20,730 nucleotides of DNA from G039029935 sp039029935 (GTDB lineage Bacteria; Chloroflexota; Anaerolineae; Caldilineales; Caldilineaceae). The position numbers and the translations under genes are program-made. This document shows positions 14,501 through 20,730 of the stretch, one piece after another. Under the pieces are notes generated by a model, which saw nothing but the letters and a program-made list of their open reading frames with translations, did not search any database and was not told where the DNA came from. Position 1 is the stretch's first letter. Each line of letters starts with the position of its first letter. The DNA is taken from assembly GCA_039029935.1 (NCBI GenBank), contig JBCCFC010000061.1, positions 1-20,730 of the forward strand, given 5' to 3'.

Positions 14501-16756
14501 TTCGGGTTGGTTATTCCACCACAAGTGCCAGTAGACCCAGTTGTTCCAGACCCAGTTGACCCCAACCCAGTTGACCCAGAACCTATTAAACTCGGTCGTC
14601 AACAAATTTTTGCGGGGCAGTTCTTTGATGAACGCGTGGGCAGGTCCATCGACAGTGGTAACTTTGTCGGCAATAGTAGCCCTACACGGGGTACCAGAAA
14701 TGATGCTCATTCGGATGTTTTAATCTGGTCCAATCATAAGGTGCAGGTCTATTACAATCGGGGCAATGGGGTGAGCCAAACACCAGACTTTACTGTGCCC
14801 ACCTTTAGACATGTTTTCAAAACGGGTGCAGCCAATGCGGGTGATGTCGATGGCAATGGCTTTGATGATCTGGTCATCATCAACTCAGAACGATTTGGCT
14901 CAATCGCCATCTTCTATAGCGACGGCACAGCACTGGCAGAGACACCAGGCACGGTGATTACCAGTCAACGTAGCGATGGCGAACGCATAGGGGGCATCGC
15001 CGGCTCGGCAGGGGATGTCAACGGCGATGGCTTTGACGATGTGTTTGTCGGCATCCATAACATGTTTGGCGGAGATGGCAAGCTCTTTATCTATCATGGC
15101 AGTGCGGACGGTATCACCGCAACGCGCCAGCCCGAAGCCGACACTATCATTCAAGGCGAAGGCAAACGTGAACGCTTTGGCTTCCCAACCGCATCGGCGG
15201 GTGATGTAAACAATGATGGCTTTGATGACCTGATAGTGGCTGCACCATTCCATGTCGAGGATGACAGCCAAGGCAAGATTTATCTCTATTTGGGCAGTGC
15301 AGATGGATTGAGTGAAATACCCGCCTTTACCTTCCTTGGCGAAGGACCAAGAGATGCTTTGGGGCTTGGCGATGTCGGTTCAGCAGGCGATGTCAATGGT
15401 GATGGCTTTGGTGACATCCTCTTCTCTAGCCATTCCAGTGATGTCAATGGTCATCAGCGCGGCAAAGTCTATGTCTTACATGGCGATGACAGTGCAGATG
15501 GCATTGCAGGCAACGATGTGGGTAGCGCAACCATCGCACAGGGGCCAGATTTGAGCGTTGTGGCCTTTAGCGAAGTCGGCGACCTCACGTCACCCAATCT
15601 GGGTGTCTCTTCCGCAGGGATTGGTGATGTCAATGGTGATGGCTTTGATGACATTGCTGTCGGTGGCATGTTCGACCACCGCGTAAGACAAAACTTAGGG
15701 GCCGTCTATGTCTATCCTGGTGGTCCCGATGGTCTTGACAAAGAGGGTGTCTTCCTCATCGAAGGCGAATATCGACAGGATCGCTTTGGCGATGTCATCC
15801 GCAGGGCAGGCGATGTCAATGGCGATGGCAAAGCTGACATGCTTGTCAGCAGTTCGCGCCATGATGATGGTGCATTGGAAGCAGGCAAGGTCTATGTGTA
15901 TGCGGGTCAACAGGATGACACCATCCTCACACCGCCGCTGGGACCAGAGCCATTTATCGTCAGCTTCTTCCCCAAACGCATCACCGCTGGAGCAACAGAT
16001 ACGCGATTTACCATGTTCCTGCGAGAACATAACAATACACTGGTTGCTCGTTTGAATGGTGAACACATTGAGACACGACCCGCTCGCCATACCATCCGCT
16101 TCACAATACCAGCGGATAAGCTAGCCGACCCGGGTACAGTGCTGTTCGATGTCATCAACACGGCCACAGGTGCAGTCTCCAGCCGCCCTGTCTCACTGAC
16201 CATTACTCCGCCTCGTGTCGGTGTCAGCGAAATTGAGTCACCCATCAGCAGCGTGGACACGGCACAGAAGACCCAACTCGACATCGTGTGGACCCACCCC
16301 ATCAGTGGCTGGCGCACCATCGACACCTTTGATGTGCAAATTTCAGATGGCGAACGTTCACCACTTTGGGTACGCTACACCGAGATTCGTGAAGAGACCC
16401 CTGCTCGACAGGAACTTGTTGATGTCAGCACATTTAGCTTGCTCAATGATGAAGGTGAAGTCGAAGTGTCAGGTCAGGTCGGTAGCGATGGTGTCATCGA
16501 AACCAATGCTGTCAAGGTCTACCTTGCCGAAAGCAGTGTGGTAGGTACAGGTGAAGGCAGTCCGCAGAAAGCCATGCGTATGGTTGTGATGGCTGAGTTT
16601 AAGGATGATGCCGCTATCCCCGCTGCTGAGAACACGTTCAGCATCCTGACATTGCCGACGGATGACAATGGTGAAAGTCAAGGGCAGGAAGTGTTGGGTG
16701 AGGTGACGATTGTGGGTGAGGAGTGGCCGTTGTATTTGCCTTTGATTCGACGGTAA
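11489..16756 (+). CDS. Large secreted FG-GAP repeat protein with beta-rich repeats (candidate adhesin)
   Basis: This 1755-aa exported protein begins with a Sec signal peptide (core LGLAACLIGFVLWGV, cleavage near TIAQ). Three beta-rich repeats of about 200 residues follow (from residues 104, 317 and 521), each with a TWNDGVLVLRDGA-like core, then NAGNFSPGQTD as in autotransporter-type passenger domains. A Thr/Ile-rich middle region and a VDPVVPDPVDPNPVDPEP hinge (about 1013-1032) lead to six FG-GAP blades. Their Ca-binding loops of the DVNGDGFDD type start at residues 1119, 1176, 1239, 1301, 1380 and 1442, an integrin-alpha-like propeller. The C-terminus has an Ig/IPT-like segment and ends EEWPLYLPLIRR. 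AAGGAG at 11477-11482 lies 6 nt before ATG 11489. The role is probably surface binding. No sortase motif or membrane anchor is visible. Confidence 0.85.
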   Translation: MNRTNHVRLGLAACLIGFVLWGVTPTIAQTADCVWTGTQSTEFSATGNWSSCNGDNGTEPPSDIDTVTVQNRDNDPIIASDTTIGTLTIRSNGVLRVEAGAVLTVGNLDWQQGALRGEGRTVVNKMTLNGSSNKTLNGHTLDNVGTATWNDGVLVLRDGAIWNNLAGAVLNILTNRALLTGSGENPVVFNNMGTIQKSAGNASEFAVPLNNTGTVDAQRDIQFTAGGTNSGIFDIGANGSIQLEGIHTLESSGTVTGTGALIVTSQGTQVMVQPSEALSRTVNNTGNTTVNTTANNTFTIPNLTFTRGLIDVALELTVGTLNWTLGTIRGEGRTTINEMNLDNSTNKTIHAHTLENAGTTTWNDGVLVLRDGAILNNLEGALFDIRTNRVLFTGSGDNPVAFNNLGTVRKSAGNTNEIDVVFNNIGTVEVQRSMDLSAGGTSSGVFTISSGQTLQIEENYTLNSSALVTGTGRLVITQQGTRLTIQPSSESARTVNDTTNDTASISNLAINNGVLDADSDVTIDDLSWTFGTITGDGVTTVNDMTMTGTNLKTLNDHTLKNMGTATWEDGSIVLRDGAVFDNLDGGVFDFQGNDSMFIGTGDNPVKFANAGTVIKSVGTSSRIQVPFENSGIVDAQTNRISFEEGYTQLDGVTHIDGGTIAGTLDIFGGILSGDGTFDGTVNNAGNFSPGQTDSSLGFVSITGNYQQDTAGTLTVELSDSGGADFVSVFGRSSLDGEIVVDSIDDFVPAADQFFTVIAHNVGEGAFMTVTSEIPDRDFAVESGPTSTFLTTEIVTPTPDILVPVTPTFELSAKPSIFLDSDIFLDLDSPNTAQISTTAPVIDRFDLILESDPTEVGALNSNWVISVVPTVTVDITTFLATIFSNVNGIDFPTVIISVPETFTVTPQLVLTAPLELPPDTVISVTEKFNFTTTIHSTYTNQISVTVDTDDIDRIDTAITSTFFITFGWNRLDRLDATLIYSVPPGLKKVIIFSDTTIISVTNRISFGLVIPPQVPVDPVVPDPVDPNPVDPEPIKLGRQQIFAGQFFDERVGRSIDSGNFVGNSSPTRGTRNDAHSDVLIWSNHKVQVYYNRGNGVSQTPDFTVPTFRHVFKTGAANAGDVDGNGFDDLVIINSERFGSIAIFYSDGTALAETPGTVITSQRSDGERIGGIAGSAGDVNGDGFDDVFVGIHNMFGGDGKLFIYHGSADGITATRQPEADTIIQGEGKRERFGFPTASAGDVNNDGFDDLIVAAPFHVEDDSQGKIYLYLGSADGLSEIPAFTFLGEGPRDALGLGDVGSAGDVNGDGFGDILFSSHSSDVNGHQRGKVYVLHGDDSADGIAGNDVGSATIAQGPDLSVVAFSEVGDLTSPNLGVSSAGIGDVNGDGFDDIAVGGMFDHRVRQNLGAVYVYPGGPDGLDKEGVFLIEGEYRQDRFGDVIRRAGDVNGDGKADMLVSSSRHDDGALEAGKVYVYAGQQDDTILTPPLGPEPFIVSFFPKRITAGATDTRFTMFLREHNNTLVARLNGEHIETRPARHTIRFTIPADKLADPGTVLFDVINTATGAVSSRPVSLTITPPRVGVSEIESPISSVDTAQKTQLDIVWTHPISGWRTIDTFDVQISDGERSPLWVRYTEIREETPARQELVDVSTFSLLNDEGEVEVSGQVGSDGVIETNAVKVYLAESSVVGTGEGSPQKAMRMVVMAEFKDDAAIPAAENTFSILTLPTDDNGESQGQEVLGEVTIVGEEWPLYLPLIRR
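11798..13490 (+). repeat. Three coding repeats of about 600 bp in the surface protein
   Basis: Repeat starts are near 11798, 12438 and 13050, with intervals of about 640 and 612 bp. Each copy shares the order (G)EGRT, HTL(D/E)N, GT-TW-DG-LVLRDGA, TGSG(D/E)NPV-FNN-GT and a TGTG-L closing strand. Copies 1 and 2 are closely similar, and copy 3 is more diverged and shorter. This indicates internal duplication of a beta-helix-like module. Confidence 0.75.
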
Positions 16757-16787
16757 GGCCACCATACCCAATAGAATGAAGTTTGTT

Positions 16788-16862
16788 AGATTGGTCCAAT
16801 AAAATGAGAGATGGCACAATTTTTGAAAAATTGTGCCATCTCCCATTTTATTGGACCAATCT
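16788..16862. repeat. 75-bp near-perfect palindrome downstream of the surface-protein gene
   Basis: Arms of 37 bp (16788-16824 and 16826-16862) are complementary with one mismatch (16807) around a single central G. Each arm begins with AGATTGGTCCAAT, which itself holds the small palindrome ATTGGTCCAAT, and each meets the centre through a run of five T or A. It lies 31 bp after the stop of the surface gene and before the end of the leftward toxin gene. It could serve as a strong bidirectional terminator or be a miniature mobile element; no target duplication is obvious. Confidence 0.9.
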
Positions 16863-16907
16863 GGAGGTCTCGATATTTTCTCAGAGACACGTTTCACATG
16901 ACAAATT

Positions 16908-17165
16908 CTATAACTTCCGAATAGGTAGAAGAAGCAGCGTACTCTCTCCGGTAATCTCAAAAGGAATCAAATAGCCAAGAACCTCAAGCGTAAACCGATT
17001 TGGTCGAAGTGGTATGGATGTTGCTTGCATGATGGGGTTCTCCATTTCTGCAAAGGCATCATGAATTGCCTGATGAACAACATAACGACGATCCGGATTG
17101 GGAATAACCGCACGAAATATCTTCATATATTCTTCATGAATGTGAAATGTCCATTGTTTACTCAT
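16908..17165 (-). CDS. Probable RelE/ParE-superfamily toxin
   Basis: This 85-aa protein is encoded directly after an antitoxin with an 8-bp overlap, the usual order of Phd/YefM-type toxin-antitoxin operons. The N-terminal half is helical (EEYMKIFRAVIPNPDRRYVVH). The C-terminal half ends in strands RFTLEVLGYLIPFEIT and STLLLLPIRKL, which line up with the closing beta strands of RelE/ParE toxins. Similarity is weak by eye, and the classical catalytic residues of RelE cannot be placed with confidence. The call therefore rests mainly on size, overlap and partner. If correct, it would be a ribosome-dependent mRNA interferase or a gyrase inhibitor neutralised by the upstream protein. Confidence 0.6.
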   Translation of the reverse strand: MSKQWTFHIHEEYMKIFRAVIPNPDRRYVVHQAIHDAFAEMENPIMQATSIPLRPNRFTLEVLGYLIPFEITGESTLLLLPIRKL

Positions 17166-17439
17166 CCAGTAATGCCAACCATTCTATCTTATTATTGACA
17201 ACTGTAACCGAGTCAGGGTTGCGGCGTACTTCTAATGACACCCAATCACAGAGTGCTTGATGTCGTAGTGCCTCCAGCTCATAGGCAATCGCATTCCATT
17301 CTTCTGGATCAACGATAATGGCGGCGGGCTTGCTTTTGGACATCAGCGCAACAGGTCCTTTCTCAGACATCATCTGAAGCACCGCACCCGGTCGTTTTGC
17401 CATATCGCTCATCGGTGTTGTTTGTAACATCGGTATCAT
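17158..17439 (-). CDS. Phd/YefM-family antitoxin
   Basis: This 93-aa protein has the Phd/YefM pattern SDMAKRPGAVLQMMSEKGPV, then ALMSKSKPAAIIVDPEEWN and a helix AIAYELEALRHQAL. The fold binds operator DNA through the N-terminal half and the toxin through the C-terminal tail. The frame stays open up to 17700, but GGAGG (17447-17451) lies 7 nt before the ATG at 17439, which is chosen as the start. The stop overlaps the toxin start by 8 bp. An imperfect palindrome at 17466-17479 upstream may be its own operator, as expected for autorepressed toxin-antitoxin operons. Confidence 0.85.
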   Translation of the reverse strand: MIPMLQTTPMSDMAKRPGAVLQMMSEKGPVALMSKSKPAAIIVDPEEWNAIAYELEALRHQALCDWVSLEVRRNPDSVTVVNNKIEWLALLDE

Positions 17440-17465
17440 GCAGAAACCTCCAAGGTTGTGAAATA

Positions 17466-17479
17466 GTTGAAAATTCAAC
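17466..17479 (-). promoter_or_regulatory. Candidate antitoxin operator
   Basis: GTTGAAAATTCAAC has 6-bp inverted arms with a 2-bp centre and lies 26 bp upstream of the antitoxin start codon. This is where Phd/YefM proteins usually bind for autoregulation. The assignment is inferred from position and symmetry. Confidence 0.35.
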
Positions 17480-17560
17480 AACATTGTATCTCGATTTACC
17501 CCTGCTGTCAATTGCCATTTGGGCATGGGTAGTCGTATCGTCCAGAAACCGAGTTTTTTA

Positions 17561-17596
17561 TAATGGTCAGTAACAGCTTGAACAATTTGACCATTA
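17561..17596. repeat. 9-bp inverted repeat upstream of the toxin-antitoxin genes
   Basis: TAATGGTCA (17561-17569) is perfectly complementary to TGACCATTA (17588-17596), with an 18-nt loop. T-rich and A-rich flanks lie outside the arms. It sits next to the terminator at 17604-17645 and could be a second regulatory site or a second hairpin of the termination region. Confidence 0.5.
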
Positions 17597-17603
17597 CAAA
17601 AAT

Positions 17604-17645
17604 GGGATGATTCAAGGTCATAATATCTCTGAATCATCCCTTTTT
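17604..17645. terminator. Bidirectional intrinsic terminator after the HNH gene
   Basis: GGGATGATTCA (17604-17614) pairs perfectly with TGAATCATCCC (17630-17640) around a 15-nt loop, followed by TTTTT at 17641. On the minus strand the same stem is followed by ATTTTTG. It starts 3 bp from the stop codon of the HNH gene, so it most likely ends the leftward HNH transcript and insulates the toxin-antitoxin pair. Confidence 0.8.
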
Positions 17646-17647
17646 GT

Positions 17648-18076
17648 TCACAATTGATTAGGCGGATGCCACCCGCCAGCAACCCAGCGACGACGGGCAA
17701 ATTGAATCAGTTCATTGTTCATATCGAGTACCAGAACGGTCACGCGGCCTGTCGGTGTCAACCCAATAATGCGTGTGCCTGTCTGATCCCACTGAAAATG
17801 ATCATCCCATTGTTGCATACGCGGGTTATAGAGCGGCGCTTTTGCCCGTGTCACAGGATCGATGCCATCAACACGATCATTTTTTGTCTCATTACAACGA
17901 CGACAGGCACGGCACAAGTTCTCAAACTCAGTGGGACCATCCTTTGAAGCAGGGATGATATGGTCAATACTCAGGGAATCGCCAATGTTTTCTTCAGCAC
18001 TCTGGCAATATGCACATAATCCATTATCTGCCTCTATCAACAAACGACGTAATTCTACAGAGAAATATTGACTCAT
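17648..18076 (-). CDS. HNH endonuclease
   Basis: This 142-aa nuclease has a clear HNH/beta-beta-alpha-metal domain. Zinc-binding CAYC (Cys21, Cys24) and CRACRRCN (Cys58, Cys61) frame the catalytic SIDHIIPASKDGPTEF (Asp38-His39) and ENLCRACRRCNETKND (Asn53, Asn62). The C-terminal 70 residues (WDDHFQWDQTGTRIIGLTPT and after) resemble the extension of stand-alone bacterial HNH proteins of the McrA type. The start is the ATG at 18076, which overlaps the upstream stop codon as ATGA, so translation is coupled to the preceding small protein. A longer frame to 18124 has no ribosome-binding site. DNA cleavage is expected. The setting next to a CHAT protease could mean defence, but paired genes of this kind also occur alone. 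Confidence 0.88.
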   Translation of the reverse strand: MSQYFSVELRRLLIEADNGLCAYCQSAEENIGDSLSIDHIIPASKDGPTEFENLCRACRRCNETKNDRVDGIDPVTRAKAPLYNPRMQQWDDHFQWDQTGTRIIGLTPTGRVTVLVLDMNNELIQFARRRWVAGGWHPPNQL

Positions 18077-18492
18077 TGCAACGGTATCAGTTGATTGGCA
18101 GGTGGAATGACATGCCCACGCCAACGGAGCAAATCAACCGCATAGGCTTTGCGCAACATAAACAGGTCTGCATCATTGCGCAAATCATTCAATTCGGTAC
18201 GTTCCCTTTCAGTCAAGGACCCATTGGCATTTTTGTCCAGCAACTCGTCATAGCGTGTTCGGTCTTCGCCGATACGACTACTGCGCGCAATCCGCCACAA
18301 TGAATCATCATCCAAGCGATCTAACGCCGCAAGGTCCGCCTGAAACATGGCCGGAGCTTCCTCCCAACTAGGCGGGCTTCCTACTTTCAAAGCGTGTAAT
18401 AGAATATCTTGTAATGGCTGACGTGTTGCATGGGCGGCATTGGCAAGGCGAGCGTACAGGGGTTCTGGCATTTGAATCATCACATCTTGCAT
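18073..18492 (-). CDS. Ribbon-helix-helix-like small protein coupled to the HNH gene
   Basis: This 139-aa protein has an N-terminal segment VMIQMPEPLYARLANAAHAT that looks like a CopG/ribbon-helix-helix strand and helix. A long helical part follows, with FQADLAALDRLDDDSLWRIA, LTERERTELNDL and LRKAYAVDLLRWRGH. The family has no name that I can give. The ATG at 18492 is preceded by AAGGA at 9 nt; a start nine codons earlier lacks this. The stop overlaps the HNH start by 4 bp, so the two products are made together and may interact. It could be a DNA-binding partner or immunity-type regulator of the nuclease, which is inferred only from the coupling. Confidence 0.7.
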   Translation of the reverse strand: MQDVMIQMPEPLYARLANAAHATRQPLQDILLHALKVGSPPSWEEAPAMFQADLAALDRLDDDSLWRIARSSRIGEDRTRYDELLDKNANGSLTERERTELNDLRNDADLFMLRKAYAVDLLRWRGHVIPPANQLIPLQ

Positions 18493-18613
18493 TTCAATTG
18501 TTCCTTTTTCAAATGGCAAATTCTACAAAAAATTAAATAACATTTTATCGCCGCCTGTCTTGTCTGTCAATATTTAGATGATTCGCCAGATAAGTCAAAC
18601 CAATGTAAAACCA

Positions 18614-19444
18614 TCATCCCCGAATGCGACACTCTTCCACAAACTGCCACATCGGATAACGCCCCTCGACACGCGTAATCACGCCCAAACGGTTGAGCAA
18701 TGCCAGTGATGTCTGTATCTCTTTGTCAGTCAACGCATCCATTCCATAGGTTGCGCGCTCTTGATGGATGCGCGCAACAATGTCATGCTCCTTGGCTGGA
18801 TGATTCGGGCGTCCGCAGGTGTGGAGCAGCCCCCAGAAGACGCTCGCCTCCTGTTCGTTGATGGAGACCTCCGCCAAGTTCTGTAACTCCAAGGCAGCCA
18901 ACAGAATACCAAGCATTAGTAAGATGGGATGGGGCTGTGCTAGGTTGATGGCTGCCCCCGCCCCAAACATCAACAACCGTTTATAATCGAGCGTGATGTT
19001 TTTGTAGCGGACCAGTGTACCCCCATCCGCGCCTCCTTTATCGATTTCAATCGTGCGGAATGTATCTTCGTCGGGGTCAATGTCCGTAACCGACATCGTC
19101 TGCAATGCGATTTGTAACGATAACTCTGTTTGGGTAGCAGGGACGTTTAATTGATACGCACTTTGGGCAAGCCGCGAGCGTATCTTATTCGGCATGCCAA
19201 CAAGATGAAGTTCTGTTTGTAATCGCTCACGTGCCGCTTCGTAGGGCGCGACTATTTTAATCAGTTCGAGCGATAATCTTCGTTTTTGATTTGTGTCTTG
19301 ACATTGTTCCAACGCTTCTAACTTGGCAAGGATTCGCTCATTGAGCCTTAGTGACTCTGGTTCACCAACCAAATCAGGCAGTTGGGGGAGAAGGTAGAAA
19401 AAAGCGACGAGTATATTGTCTGAATTAGTCTGAGATGATGACAT
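18614..19444 (-). CDS. Predicted membrane-associated protein with winged-helix-like C-terminus, CHAT partner
   Basis: This 276-aa protein has no recognised family. The first 120 residues are helical and charged, with ESLRLNERILAKLEALEQ and RLSLELIKIVAPYEAARERL. After an acidic stretch (DIDPDEDTFR) comes a hydrophobic part at residues 157-187, LLMFGAGAAINLAQ and ILLMLGILLAAL, long enough for one kinked or two short membrane segments. The C-terminal 55 residues, HDIVARIHQERATYGMDALT and LLNRLGVITRVEG, read like a winged-helix domain. AAAGGA lies 5 nt before the ATG at 19444. It follows the CHAT gene by 32 bp and is almost certainly co-transcribed with it. A role as substrate, regulator or membrane effector of the CHAT protease is possible but unproven. 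Confidence 0.65.
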   Translation of the reverse strand: MSSSQTNSDNILVAFFYLLPQLPDLVGEPESLRLNERILAKLEALEQCQDTNQKRRLSLELIKIVAPYEAARERLQTELHLVGMPNKIRSRLAQSAYQLNVPATQTELSLQIALQTMSVTDIDPDEDTFRTIEIDKGGADGGTLVRYKNITLDYKRLLMFGAGAAINLAQPHPILLMLGILLAALELQNLAEVSINEQEASVFWGLLHTCGRPNHPAKEHDIVARIHQERATYGMDALTDKEIQTSLALLNRLGVITRVEGRYPMWQFVEECRIRG

Positions 19445-19476
19445 AAAATTCCTTTCTGAAAAATATAGAACATTGC

Positions 19477-20730
19477 TTATACACCATGAAACATAAATCC
19501 AGCCCAGTAATATGGGTCTGCATAAGGCCGCTCATTCATGTCGCCTTTTAAGAACATGTTCTGGGCGTAAACCTCTGCATCTTCTGGCGATAGGCGAGGG
19601 ATAAACGATTCGTAGTACTCACCCAACTCCCAACGCGTCACATCACGCAACCACAACTGCGCATCCCGCAACGCCTGTGCTGGCTCCATCTCTGCATTCA
19701 AATAGTTGTCATAAAAACAGCGCATGAGTAGACTGGTGGCACGGTCTTCCACAGGCCAGAGTGTCCCCACGACACCGGGGACACCTGCTTGCAGAAAGCC
19801 TGCGGGTAAGCCGATGACCTCGTTGGGGACGTTTATGAAATCAGCGATGGCGGTTTGACAGGCGGAGAGCGTGACCAAGCGTGTGTTGTCCAGCCCGGTG
19901 AAGGCAGGGTCGAGCAGGGTGCGCAAGGATAACAAACCATCCGCCAATTGCAGCCCTGAGTCGAGCGGTTCCTCTGGATTAAAGGTTCCGTGACAGGAGA
20001 GGTGGAGCAAGGTTGTGCCGGGCAGGTTTGCCAATAACTGTGATTGGGTGGCTTCTTGTCCATACAGCGCAGATGTTTGCTCCGATGGCAATAGCTCACA
20101 GATTTCTTCCAACTCGGCTTTGGCATAGGGCAAGCAGGAAAAGTTGGGTTGACCATCTAGTGGGCGTGGGTTGCCAATACCTGTTAGCTTTTGCACTTGG
20201 GGACGCGTTGACTGTTCAAGACTTCGTGCCAGCGAGCGCGCCGAGGGTGCGTAATGAACCGTGAACTCATCCATCAAACTGGTCATTTCATCATTGTGGC
20301 TGTTTGGTACTGGGTAATGGGCAGCATGAAGGGGCAACAGCGCAAGGTCGCCAGCGGGAATCAGGGCAATATTTGGTTTGCCATTTGTATCTTGTCCAGA
20401 TCCACGCAATACATCAGCGATAGGTGCGATTAATGTTGTCCCCAAAGTACCCAGCAGCGGATTGACCTGACCTATGAGTCGACGCGGATTTGCAAGTTGT
20501 CCAACCAAATAGCCACCTATCGCCTCGCCAGCATCATTGCGTTCAAGCAGTAACGTGTTTAAATCATCTTCGGTGAACCCATCCAACAATACAGGTGTCA
20601 CCGTCTCCCCTTGAACAATCAGAGCTGCACTGCCAGCCCAGGTCGTCACCAGATAGACCAAGGGTATCTGGTGCGCCACCACTTGTACATCATCAAAGGT
20701 TGCTGTGGGTAGAAAATCAGGGGCTGTTTG
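19477..20730 (-). CDS. CHAT-domain caspase-like protease (N-terminus outside window)
   Basis: The frame is open to the right edge, so only the C-terminal 417 residues are seen. From its first visible part, FDDVQVVAHQIPLVYLVTTW, it follows the CHAT fold: IALIPAGDLALLPLHAA, then the catalytic His in LLHLSCHGTFNP and the catalytic Cys in RLVTLSACQTA. GLPAGFLQAGVPGVVGTLWP follows, and the end is PYYWAGFMFHGV. His and Cys are 44 residues apart, normal for the family. CHAT proteases relate to caspases and separases and often carry N-terminal TPR repeats that sense a signal; those may lie just beyond the window. A GTG at 20682 is a possible start but is inside the domain, so an upstream start is more likely. 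It leads the leftward gene group. Confidence 0.88.
   Translation of the reverse strand, partial: QTAPDFLPTATFDDVQVVAHQIPLVYLVTTWAGSAALIVQGETVTPVLLDGFTEDDLNTLLLERNDAGEAIGGYLVGQLANPRRLIGQVNPLLGTLGTTLIAPIADVLRGSGQDTNGKPNIALIPAGDLALLPLHAAHYPVPNSHNDEMTSLMDEFTVHYAPSARSLARSLEQSTRPQVQKLTGIGNPRPLDGQPNFSCLPYAKAELEEICELLPSEQTSALYGQEATQSQLLANLPGTTLLHLSCHGTFNPEEPLDSGLQLADGLLSLRTLLDPAFTGLDNTRLVTLSACQTAIADFINVPNEVIGLPAGFLQAGVPGVVGTLWPVEDRATSLLMRCFYDNYLNAEMEPAQALRDAQLWLRDVTRWELGEYYESFIPRLSPEDAEVYAQNMFLKGDMNERPYADPYYWAGFMFHGV

Noticed and set aside
11695..16326. Many long open frames on the minus strand opposite the surface-protein gene (for example 13603-14301 and 15907-16326)
   Set aside because: They lie inside one continuous plus-strand gene with signal peptide and clear domains. 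They arise from its repetitive, biased composition, and none has a domain or ribosome-binding site.
16469..16974. Two overlapping frames on opposite strands that encode nearly the same peptide (WSNKMGDGTIF.. and WSNKMRDGTIF..)
   Set aside because: The likeness comes from the 75-bp palindrome at 16788-16862 being read from both sides. No other coding support is present.
17440..17700. N-terminal extension of the antitoxin to 17700
   Set aside because: The extended part crosses two inverted repeats and the terminator, lacks protein character and ends at an internal ATG with a perfect GGAGG site at the right distance.

Overview
The window looks like a piece of a Chloroflexota genome (filamentous or anaerolinea/caldilinea type). 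This is an inference from four things: a very large BTAD/AfsR-type regulator, a secreted FG-GAP protein ending in a short LPLIRR-like tail, a CHAT protein, and many palindromic intergenic repeats. No rRNA or tRNA gene is visible, so the assignment is tentative. Base composition is close to 50% GC, with AT-rich intergenic repeats.

Left part (1-6406, all genes on the minus strand). In order of transcription from right to left: folB and folK, which overlap by ATGA; a pteridine-reductase-like SDR; a FAD-dependent DAO-type oxidoreductase; a PCMH-type FAD oxidase; a small four-helix-bundle (S23/IVS-type) protein; a creatininase-family amidohydrolase; and the truncated N-terminus of a cyclic amidohydrolase. 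FolB, FolK and the SDR make a coherent pterin/folate set. The gaps between the last four genes are filled almost completely by palindromic elements built from 8-bp units. A different, 75-bp structured repeat, present as a tandem pair, fills the gap between the two flavoenzymes.

Central part (6407-16756). A gap holding a decayed reading frame precedes a plus-strand TauD/TfdA-type Fe(II)/2-oxoglutarate dioxygenase. A block of three different intergenic repeat types follows, and one of them encodes the C-terminus of a convergent 1036-aa BTAD-NB-ARC-TPR regulator (minus strand). Divergent from the regulator are an 89-aa small protein and a 1755-aa secreted protein. The latter has three long beta-rich repeats, a middle domain, a six-blade FG-GAP propeller and a C-terminal module. 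The divergent gap carries an octamer palindrome next to four TTCAC boxes phased at about 11 bp. This is the layout expected of an operator for a winged-helix BTAD regulator, so the regulator may control the surface protein.

Right part (16757-20730, minus strand). A 75-bp near-perfect palindrome separates the surface protein from a Phd/YefM antitoxin plus RelE-like toxin pair. Beyond a bidirectional terminator lies a possible four-gene unit: a CHAT protease (running off the right edge), a predicted membrane/winged-helix protein, a ribbon-helix-helix-like protein and an HNH nuclease. A protease, membrane protein and nuclease side by side resemble prokaryotic defence or programmed-death cassettes. 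That is the best candidate for an undescribed system here, although it is inference from composition only.

The most distinctive feature of the window is its repeat content: at least four intergenic repeat families, a shared 8-bp periodicity across several loci, and two 15-bp in-frame tandem repeats inside otherwise conserved enzymes and regulators.
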